Positions 1 to 4,730 of a DNA stretch of 7,185 nucleotides are shown one piece after another. The stretch is from the NCBI GenBank assembly GCA_021736615.1, contig JAIPFN010000031.1, positions 1-7,185 of the forward strand, in the 5' to 3' direction. The stretch is from Phycisphaerae bacterium (lineage in GTDB: Bacteria > Planctomycetota > Phycisphaerae > Sedimentisphaerales > Anaerohalosphaeraceae). The notes under the pieces were generated by a model. The model saw only the letters and a list, made by a program, of their open reading frames with translations. It made no database searches and was not told the DNA's origin. Position numbers and translations under genes: made by a program. Every line of letters starts with the position of its first letter. Position 1 is the stretch's first letter.

Positions 1-159
1 ACTTGTGATACTGCGGTTGATCTGGACTAGTAACAGTGACAGGTGCGTAGCGATTGATTCCCGACGTAAAGCCGGGATGTTCCATATTTATTATTGATGA
101 TTGATTATTTTGGTGGTGCGGATGGCTTTGCTGTCCGTACTGCCTAAAGGAGTTTTTTT
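1..159 (+). other. upstream leader or intergenic region of the tail gene cluster
   Basis: No convincing gene is visible here. One frame reads nine codons from the window edge to a TAG at 28-30, followed in the same frame by TAA and TGA, so the upstream gene may end there, but this cannot be shown. A weak dyad (TCCCG at 59-63, CGGGA at 73-77, 9-base loop) followed by a T-rich stretch could be a terminator for that gene. A second possible stem (GTGCGGA at 116-122 with TCCGTAC at 134-140, one G-U pair) sits just upstream of the ribosome binding site of the next gene. I see no good promoter. Confidence 0.4.
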
Positions 160-933
160 ATGGCCGAAGTATATCCATCCGACGACGTTCTTCTTGATCT
201 GCTTAGTGAGTCCGAAACCGGTGTTGAGTATATCGCGACGGGGACGGCTCCTTATTTCTTGCAGTTTCGCAAACTTCTTTATCGTTTGCTGCTTTCGACA
301 AGGCGTGCGAACGATTTCCGCGTTTATGATGAGGGCGGTTTGACTTATGGTATCAAGCCCGGCCGATTCTGGAATGGTCATCAAGTCGTCGAGTATGCCG
401 GATCGTCGGGCAATGTCCTTGCCGACGATTCTTTATTTTATATCTATCTTGATTCAACCGGGGCGATTCAGTTTAAAGAGTCTGATTTCTGGCATGAACC
501 TTTTGAGCCAGAAGTTTGGCTTGCCGAAGTTACTACGGCAGGTGGCGTGATTACTTCTATCGTCGATTGCCGAGACGTACACAGTATGTCGATGCCGCAT
601 GTTTACCGTCCTGTTGTTGAAGCTCATACAGAGGATGATCAGCTTGAAGTTAAAGAAAGCGGCAGTATTCATACTAACCGCGGCGCTGCGGGAACTGTTA
701 CGATCTTCATGCCGACTTATAATGTAGCTGGTACGAAATATACGATCTCTGTTCAGGAGGCGTACGAGCTTAGAATTGACCCCGTCTCTGCTAAGATTAT
801 CGACGACAGTGGTGCTACGGCAAGCAAGTATAAATCCTGCAGTACCGTCGGCGCGTTTATGACTGTAGTCGACGACGGAAACGGTAACTGGATGGTAACC
901 GGAAAATCCGGAACCTGGGTTGAGGAAGTTTAG
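160..933 (+). CDS. phage tail-fibre-like structural protein, two beta-rich modules
   Basis: This 257-residue protein looks like a small virion or tail-fibre component. Residues 1-55 form a leader that includes a hydrophobic/basic stretch (FRKLLYRLLLSTRR). Residues about 58-139 resemble the beta-rich module common in phage fibre proteins: a glycine-containing run (GIKPGRFWNG), a strand of the type SLFYIYLDSTGAIQF, then a strand and turn of the type LAEVTTAGGVITSIVDCRD. Residues about 168-257 form a second beta module beginning GSIHTNRGAAGTVTIFMP and ending NWMVTGKSGTWVEEV, a pattern seen in many phage surface proteins. The start is fixed by a strong AAAGGAG at 146-152, seven bases before the ATG. 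Its stop is two bases before the next ATG. The family assignment is from pattern memory, not from a catalytic motif. It could instead be a head-decoration or baseplate protein. Confidence 0.65.
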   Translation: MAEVYPSDDVLLDLLSESETGVEYIATGTAPYFLQFRKLLYRLLLSTRRANDFRVYDEGGLTYGIKPGRFWNGHQVVEYAGSSGNVLADDSLFYIYLDSTGAIQFKESDFWHEPFEPEVWLAEVTTAGGVITSIVDCRDVHSMSMPHVYRPVVEAHTEDDQLEVKESGSIHTNRGAAGTVTIFMPTYNVAGTKYTISVQEAYELRIDPVSAKIIDDSGATASKYKSCSTVGAFMTVVDDGNGNWMVTGKSGTWVEEV

Positions 934-935
934 TT

Positions 936-1322
936 ATGACAAAACAAGAAGCACTACAATTATTTATAAGTCATGTCGACGTACCGGGTGTGCGGTCAAG
1001 CTTTCCCGATCTCGATTATGTCGTGACGGAATTAGAGGACGGCCAGCAGGAAATCATTATTCGTCTGCAAGGCAAAGATGCTGACTTTCGTCCAGACTCC
1101 GACATTGCCGCTATTGAGGCAATGGTTCTTGACGATCTTCCGGACGGTATTAAGAATACTATTGTTTTGCGTAAGCATAAACGTAAACTGATTCGTGAAC
1201 GAAAACGGCGTCGAGATATTGCATTGTTAAAACACGTAAAGTCTCTTGTTTTACCCGCGGGCGTTTCTCTTCGTGAATTTGCTGAAATTCTTCAACATAA
1301 TTTGCCCGGCAAGGAGGTTTAA
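936..1322 (+). CDS. hypothetical phage protein, small and basic
   Basis: I do not recognise this 128-residue protein. The first 75 residues are acidic and mixed alpha/beta in appearance (SFPDLDYVVTELEDGQQEII). A very basic patch at residues 79-93 (RKHKRKLIRERKRRR) follows, then a helical C-terminus (about 94-128). It has no signal peptide or membrane segment. The start has a GAGGAAG at 922-928 lying inside the end of the upstream gene, seven bases from the ATG, and only two bases separate the genes, so translation is probably coupled. Lying between two probable tail-fibre/tailspike genes, it may be a fibre-assembly chaperone, an adaptor or a small virion protein. The basic patch could contact nucleic acid or an acidic partner. 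These roles are inference only. Confidence 0.7.
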   Translation: MTKQEALQLFISHVDVPGVRSSFPDLDYVVTELEDGQQEIIIRLQGKDADFRPDSDIAAIEAMVLDDLPDGIKNTIVLRKHKRKLIRERKRRRDIALLKHVKSLVLPAGVSLREFAEILQHNLPGKEV

Positions 1323-1324
1323 TC

Positions 1325-3199
1325 ATGAGTTTAGCAGTTGATACAGATAGATGTATGTTTTTTGTCGGCGGTAACGACTTCAAAAGCAATTCCCCCTCTG
1401 GTGTAATGTTGGCCGGTGGTTGTACGAAAGAGTGGTGGGACAGTCAAGCGAACATTGATACTGTTGCCGGTAAACAAGCTGCTATGGCTAAGCTTATGAG
1501 TTCGCATGGTGACCCGATTGCCACTGTTTTGACAACGTCGCATAGTCTCTATGATATTGGCGGTACTAATTATGTAAAGATAACCGATAATAACCGCGCT
1601 GCTTTTAGTAATGCCGAGGTCGGCATGCTTGTATACCATCCCGACGGAGCTTATATGTTAGATGGCGGTGCAGGTGTTTATAAGATTCGCGAAGTCGGCG
1701 GAAGTGGTGACGGTAATACTTACATCGTGTTAGATGCTACCTGGCTTTTTGAGGGTTATCCAGCGGGGTTGGATGGCGATACTGTACTGGTTGGCGGGGC
1801 ATGGGACGAGCTCGGCGATATATGTACTACTTATATTTCTGCCGAGAATTATACTCAAGAGATTTGGGTTAATAAAGACATAGCCCCTGCCTATCAATGG
1901 GACTGGTCAAACTGGTCTGGTGAACCTAGAGCCAATACCTGGCTAACCGTAACAGGTTTTCATCGTGTGCCGGGTGATATTACCGACCCGGACGGAGCTT
2001 ATTATCAAACGGTAAAAGACATTTTCGACAACGGTGTTGATTCTAATTGCCTTGTTGAAGTTGATCTTAGCGCTTACGGTGCTAACGGTTTAATATCCGA
2101 GTCTAATTCTTATAATATCAGAATGAGCGGATTTAACTTTTGCAATGGAGTTGACGGCTGCGAGATGTTTTCGCATGTGTCGGGAGGTTTTGCTAATCTG
2201 GTATTTGAGCATACTTTCTTTGAGTTATCATGTGTCTGGTATGTAAATAACGGTTCCAATTTACTATTTTTAGATTGCTGTTTTGAGCATAGTTCAGCGT
2301 ATGTCTCCGACATTTTATTATTTCCTATAAATGCGGTTGATGTTGTTTTTATGGGTTGCTGCTTTAAGAATGTCGATCAATTTGCTGATGTTGCTTACGA
2401 TGGCATTTGTCATGTGCATAATTGCCTTTTTGAGATTCGCTCCGGCGCTGGAAATAAGTTTGCAAATATTGATACGGCCGGAACTCTTTATTCGTATAAC
2501 AATACTATTATTGGCTTTGAAGGTGCGGACGGTGCATTTGTAAATCAAGGCTATGATTCAATAATGGTTTCTGTAAATGACCTGATTTATAATAAAGTAA
2601 AGACAAGTCCGGCGTATCACGTCGGTTTTCTTGGCGGTACTTATATTGTTAAAAATCCCTGCGTTTACTCTGAAAACGGGCAGCTTGACGATGTTATGAC
2701 GGTTGACCCGACAAGTCCGTTTATTACGCAGATAAGCGAAATACCCGGTCTTCTTGAAGTTGATCCTTTGCTGGATAGCGATTATGAGCCATTAGAAGAG
2801 CAAGTTAGAACGGGCGGGATTCCTGATATTTTAGGCGACGCCACTGCTATAGGAGCAATACAAACTATGAACACAACAGTAATAAATTCAGCGGTTCAGG
2901 CTGCTTTGACTTCGCAGGGTTATACTACCGGCCGGGCGCCGTACCTCGATGCTTTAAGCAGCGGGATCAAGCTTTCGGCCGACGGTCTTGATAATGTTGT
3001 TGTTGCCGAGCCGACGGGTGATCCGTCGACCTGGTCTTTCGCAAAGTGTTTGCGATGGCTTATTATGCGGTTTATGAATAAGCATACCAGCGATAATTTC
3101 AGCGGTATCGTAGTTCATGATGTTGACGGTGTTGTTGCGACAAGTCAAGCCGTCACCGAAGTTGACGGTTTGAAATCGGTAGGTAAAGTCACCCTTTAG
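1325..3199 (+). CDS. probable tailspike-like protein with right-handed beta-helix core
   Basis: This is the largest phage gene here (624 residues), probably a receptor-binding or depolymerase-type tailspike. Residues 1-165 form a globular N-terminal region, likely for virion attachment or trimer contacts. Residues about 262-423 show seven rung-like repeats of roughly 21-27 residues, each a short hydrophobic strand followed by an aromatic/Cys-rich strand: NIRMSGFNF, NLVFEHTFF, NLLFLDCCF, DVVFMGCCF, CHVHNCLFE, TLYSYNNTII, SIMVSVNDLIY. This is the pattern of parallel beta-helix proteins. Nine of the 15 cysteines lie within 273-367, and C318, C345 and C367 fall at equivalent rung positions. The C-terminal region (about 550-624) contains a Trp/Arg-rich helix (WSFAKCLRWLIMRFMNKH) and a final beta-like tail. 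AAGGAGG at 1311-1317, seven bases from the ATG, supports the start. No catalytic residues can be assigned, so enzymatic activity is unproven. Confidence 0.65.
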   Translation: MSLAVDTDRCMFFVGGNDFKSNSPSGVMLAGGCTKEWWDSQANIDTVAGKQAAMAKLMSSHGDPIATVLTTSHSLYDIGGTNYVKITDNNRAAFSNAEVGMLVYHPDGAYMLDGGAGVYKIREVGGSGDGNTYIVLDATWLFEGYPAGLDGDTVLVGGAWDELGDICTTYISAENYTQEIWVNKDIAPAYQWDWSNWSGEPRANTWLTVTGFHRVPGDITDPDGAYYQTVKDIFDNGVDSNCLVEVDLSAYGANGLISESNSYNIRMSGFNFCNGVDGCEMFSHVSGGFANLVFEHTFFELSCVWYVNNGSNLLFLDCCFEHSSAYVSDILLFPINAVDVVFMGCCFKNVDQFADVAYDGICHVHNCLFEIRSGAGNKFANIDTAGTLYSYNNTIIGFEGADGAFVNQGYDSIMVSVNDLIYNKVKTSPAYHVGFLGGTYIVKNPCVYSENGQLDDVMTVDPTSPFITQISEIPGLLEVDPLLDSDYEPLEEQVRTGGIPDILGDATAIGAIQTMNTTVINSAVQAALTSQGYTTGRAPYLDALSSGIKLSADGLDNVVVAEPTGDPSTWSFAKCLRWLIMRFMNKHTSDNFSGIVVHDVDGVVATSQAVTEVDGLKSVGKVTL

Positions 3200-3204
3200 G
3201 GTGA
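3189..3204. repeat. 16-bp inverted repeat overlapping the tailspike stop codon
   Basis: TCACCCT at 3189-3195 and AGGGTGA at 3198-3204 are exact reverse complements around a two-base centre, and the TAG stop (3197-3199) lies inside. As RNA this would fold into a 6-bp stem with a UUUA tetraloop. No T-run follows, so it is not a standard rho-independent terminator. It could be a protein-binding site or an RNA-stability element at the end of the first gene cluster. Confidence 0.5.
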
Positions 3205-3282
3205 TAAGCAGGCGGCTTTAAGGTTAATCGTATTGTATGGTTGTTAGGTGCATGCAAACGAACATAAAAGCGTGAGGATTAA

Positions 3283-3498
3283 ATGACTTTAAATTATACA
3301 TTGATAGCCGAAGTTGACGACGTGGGTTTTTTGTCGCCTCCGTTCCCTGGGACGGTAACTGTCCCTGATCTGTTCGACCGGGTTTGGATAGACCGGGGTG
3401 TTATGATAAATCGTTATTCGGGTACAATTGATCTCTTGACAGACCCTATCGGGTTTGGCGAGGGTATTTTTGGTGAAGGCTTATTTGGTTGGAGTTGA
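3283..3498 (+). CDS. small hypothetical phage protein with C-terminal FGEG repeats
   Basis: This 71-residue protein of unknown function follows an 83-bp gap after the tailspike-like gene. Residues 1-55 look like a small beta-rich domain (LIAEVDDVG, GTVTVPDLFDRVWIDRG). Residues 57-71 are a glycine/phenylalanine tail with FGEG at 58-61 and again at 63-66, then FGWS. Short aromatic-glycine repeat tails of this kind occur in small phage virion proteins and may be flexible or self-associating. A GAGG at 3274-3277 lies five bases from the ATG. The last codons (TGG AGT) supply the GGAG Shine-Dalgarno of the following gene, whose ATG is four bases after this stop, so the two are almost certainly translated together. 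The function is unknown. Confidence 0.65.
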   Translation: MTLNYTLIAEVDDVGFLSPPFPGTVTVPDLFDRVWIDRGVMINRYSGTIDLLTDPIGFGEGIFGEGLFGWS

Positions 3499-3502
3499 TA
3501 AT

Positions 3503-4225
3503 ATGACAGGTTCGCAAATTTTAAATGTGATTATGTTAAGGCTGGGTACTGGCTCCGGCGTTACGAATATCAATACGGAGCTTGACGGTGTCCTTTATGA
3601 CATTACCAGTCGAGCGGACTTCTATACTGCGCTTTCAACATTTGAGACTGTCGAGGATCAATACGAGTACGACGAACCCGAAGCACTTAAGCGGATATAC
3701 GAGTGTTCGATTGCGGGCCTGGGACTGCTTGAAAAAAAGACTTACCGCGATTATCTTAACGCAGTTGCAGACGGCAGTGCTGCTACTCCGGGTGAGCCTT
3801 TATATGTTGCCCGTCGTCGTGGAAAGCTTTATGTCTGGCCTGTCCCGGATGATGTTTATACTATCGAAGTTGACTATGCAGGTTTCCATCCGTCCGTATG
3901 GTCTGAAGTCGCTCTTGGCCCTGAATTCAATGAGGCGATTTTCGAGGGTGTTCTGGCCGCTCTTTACCGCGGGCAGTTGTTTGAAAAACTTCGTCTGAAT
4001 AAAAAAAACATAAGTGGCGATAACCTCGACGAGTTTGTTTCTGACGGCGTAAACAATACTGTTACCGATCAGGATTTAACTGGCGAATCCCTAGAATATT
4101 CTTTCGATAATACTTTCCCTGAAATTCGTCGTCACGCGCAGGCGTACGAGCGGGAAATTAAAAAACTAATCCAAAATCTTGATATGGATATCGAGACGGT
4201 ACTTGTTGAGTATAGAGACATTTAA
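3503..4225 (+). CDS. probable phage head-tail adaptor (gp4-like) protein
   Basis: The 240-residue product has the look of a virion adaptor/connector protein that joins portal to tail. It has a short N-terminal helix typical of the group (MTGSQILNVIMLRLG), a region where residues contact a ring partner (DITSRADFYTALSTF), then a beta hairpin with the recurrent LYVWPVPDDVYTIEVDY pattern, and a long helical C-terminus ending in a charged helix (REIKKLIQNLDMDIETVLVEY). An in-frame ATG exists 48 bases upstream at 3455, but it lies inside the previous gene. The ATG at 3503 has GGAG at 3491-3494 with an eight-base spacer, and its N-terminus matches the style of the family, so I chose 3503. Adaptors normally sit near portal and capsid genes, and its position after a tailspike is somewhat unusual. 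The assignment is from overall pattern only. Confidence 0.55.
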   Translation: MTGSQILNVIMLRLGTGSGVTNINTELDGVLYDITSRADFYTALSTFETVEDQYEYDEPEALKRIYECSIAGLGLLEKKTYRDYLNAVADGSAATPGEPLYVARRRGKLYVWPVPDDVYTIEVDYAGFHPSVWSEVALGPEFNEAIFEGVLAALYRGQLFEKLRLNKKNISGDNLDEFVSDGVNNTVTDQDLTGESLEYSFDNTFPEIRRHAQAYEREIKKLIQNLDMDIETVLVEYRDI

Positions 4226-4237
4226 TGGGCGTATATC

Positions 4238-4489
4238 ATGAAGGCAAAAAATATATTGACACTTCTCGGCGTGGCTACTATGTTGATCGGGTGGGGCATA
4301 ACCTGGGCTAACCAGAATGCTAAGATCGTCGCCAATTCGACGAGCATTAAAGCATTGTCTGGGCAAGTGAAAACGGTTACCTCGCAAGCGACGGAATCGG
4401 ATAAAGCGATTGTTCGTATGGAAACGAAAATCGAATACATCATTAAAGGTGTTGATGAAATCAAGACTGATGTAAAGCAATTGAAGTAA
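4238..4489 (+). CDS. small membrane-anchored coiled-coil protein, possible i-spanin or lysis accessory
   Basis: This 83-residue protein has a short basic N-terminus (MKAKN), one hydrophobic segment at residues about 5-24 and then a nearly continuous coiled coil to the end. The a/d positions I37, L40, V44, V47, A51, S54, I58, M61, I65, I68, V72, I75, V79 and L82 alternate by 3 and 4 without a break. Such a protein would sit in the inner membrane with its coiled coil outside the cytoplasm. This topology, the small size and the position as last gene of a late cluster fit an inner-membrane spanin subunit, or a signal-anchor/holin-associated protein. No partner lipoprotein or endolysin is visible in the window. 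It starts 12 bases after the upstream TAA, in the same frame, with only a weak ribosome binding site (TGGG at 4226-4229), so translation probably depends on reinitiation. Confidence 0.6.
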   Translation: MKAKNILTLLGVATMLIGWGITWANQNAKIVANSTSIKALSGQVKTVTSQATESDKAIVRMETKIEYIIKGVDEIKTDVKQLK

Positions 4490-4563
4490 AAAAAATGTAA
4501 CCAAAGCACTGTAACCATTGTCATAAAATGTTGCGAAATTTGAAAAACATGACATTTTTGGGA

Positions 4564-4592
4564 TTGACACAGCAGTAACGTAACTGTATATT
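4564..4592 (+). promoter_or_regulatory. sigma70-type promoter pointing into the att core
   Basis: A perfect TTGACA -35 (4564-4569) is separated by exactly 17 bp from TATATT (4587-4592), one mismatch from the TATAAT consensus. Transcription would begin near 4599. In the integrated state no gene follows before the terminator at 4683-4713, so the product would be an RNA of about 110 nt running through the tRNA fragment. In the excised circle the same promoter would read across attP into the left end of the phage. Confidence 0.55.
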
Positions 4593-4624
4593 GAACAACA
4601 AGTTAAACGTAAGTTGTTCTTTTT
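4593..4624 (+). repeat. inverted repeat followed by T-run, possible weak terminator or binding site
   Basis: GAACAAC at 4593-4599 and GTTGTTC at 4613-4619 are exact reverse complements with a 13-base spacer, followed by TTTTT (4620-4624). The AT-rich 7-bp stem and long loop make it a poor terminator. It overlaps the predicted start of the promoter at 4564-4592, so it may instead be an operator or an integrase/accessory protein site. Confidence 0.35.
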
Positions 4625-4654
4625 AATAAAGTTACAGTAATTAGCAGTGAGTGC

Positions 4655-4674
4655 TTCGAATCCCGCCTTCTCCG
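4655..4674 (+). other. attachment site (attR-type): 3' end fragment of tRNA-Ser
   Basis: TTCGAATCCCGCCTTCTCCG reads as T-loop TTCGAAT (4655-4661), 3' T-stem CCCGC (4662-4666), 3' acceptor strand CTTCTCC (4667-4673) and discriminator G (4674). A G at position 73 together with a predicted 5' acceptor GGAGAAG points to tRNA-Ser. The five bases before it (AGTGC) cannot pair with CCCGC, and no GGAGAAG or D-arm is present within 100 bases upstream. Only the 3' part from position 54 onward is present, so this is not a functional tRNA gene. No CCA is encoded. A tRNA 3' remnant beside phage genes and followed by a terminator is the classic mark of integration at the T-loop of a tRNA gene. Confidence 0.8.
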
Positions 4675-4682
4675 TTTTTTGC

Positions 4683-4713
4683 AAGCCCATCGTAATTGAT
4701 GGGCTTTTCTTTT
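4683..4713 (+). terminator. rho-independent terminator, probably that of the original tRNA-Ser gene
   Basis: AAGCCCATC (4683-4691) and GATGGGCTT (4698-4706) form a perfect 9-bp stem with a six-base loop (GTAATT), followed by TTCTTTT. It lies nine bases after the tRNA fragment, where a tRNA terminator belongs. The T-run is on the plus strand only. Read on the minus strand the stem is followed by GCAAAAAA, so it does not obviously terminate the convergent methyltransferase gene. Confidence 0.85.
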
Positions 4714-4730
4714 GCGCTTACGATGCTTAA

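Larger units (their letters stand above)
4490..4654. promoter_or_regulatory. non-coding phage right arm next to the att core, candidate integrase arm-site region
   Basis: No gene is present in these 165 bp. Five copies of the pentamer GTAAC occur: plus strand at 4497-4501, 4511-4515, 4575-4579 and 4580-4584 (the last two in tandem), and minus strand at 4631-4635. The first two sit in an 8-bp direct repeat TGTAACCA (4496-4503 and 4510-4517). Dyads are also present: TGTCAT at 4519-4524 with ATGACA at 4549-4554, and AAAATGT at 4525-4531 with ACATTTT at 4552-4558. Tyrosine integrases bind short repeated arm sites flanking the att core, so this layout fits an attP arm. The protein-binding role is inferred. 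Confidence 0.5.
1..4674 (+). mobile_element. right-hand portion of an integrated phage (prophage), truncated on the left by the window
   Basis: Six co-directional genes with phage structural character (tail-fibre-like, beta-helix tailspike-like, adaptor-like, small membrane coiled-coil protein) end 165 bp before a truncated tRNA-Ser 3' end. That fragment marks the element's right junction. Directly beyond it the content changes to ordinary chromosomal metabolic genes on both strands. The integrase, lysogeny, replication, packaging and capsid genes are not in the window and should lie to the left, together with the intact tRNA-Ser. The phage assignment rests on protein style and gene layout rather than on a recognised terminase, portal or capsid, so a phage satellite or other tRNA-integrated element carrying tail genes cannot be fully excluded. 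Confidence 0.75.

Noticed and set aside
91..384. 97-codon minus-strand reading frame at the start of the fibre gene
   Set aside because: It is antisense to a well-supported gene, has no ribosome binding site in context, and its composition looks random.
3455..3502. Upstream in-frame ATG as start of the adaptor-like gene
   Set aside because: It lies deep in the preceding gene without a suitable ribosome binding site, while the ATG at 3503 has GGAG eight bases upstream and a family-like N-terminus.
3582..3998. 138-codon plus-strand frame inside the adaptor-like gene
   Set aside because: It lies wholly inside the adaptor gene in another frame. The adaptor frame has a good start and family-like pattern, and this one has neither.
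1..4654. CRISPR array or diversity-generating retroelement
   Set aside because: No regularly spaced repeats, no template/variable repeat pair and no reverse transcriptase are visible in the window.
4574..4674. A complete tRNA gene ending at 4674
   Set aside because: The sequence upstream of the T-loop has no matching T-stem 5' strand, anticodon arm, D-arm or GGAGAAG acceptor strand. Only the 3' fragment is tRNA-like.
4166..4690. 174-codon minus-strand frame spanning the att region
   Set aside because: It runs through the terminator stem, the tRNA fragment and the end of two plus-strand genes. It has no recognisable domain and looks like chance openness in AT-rich DNA.
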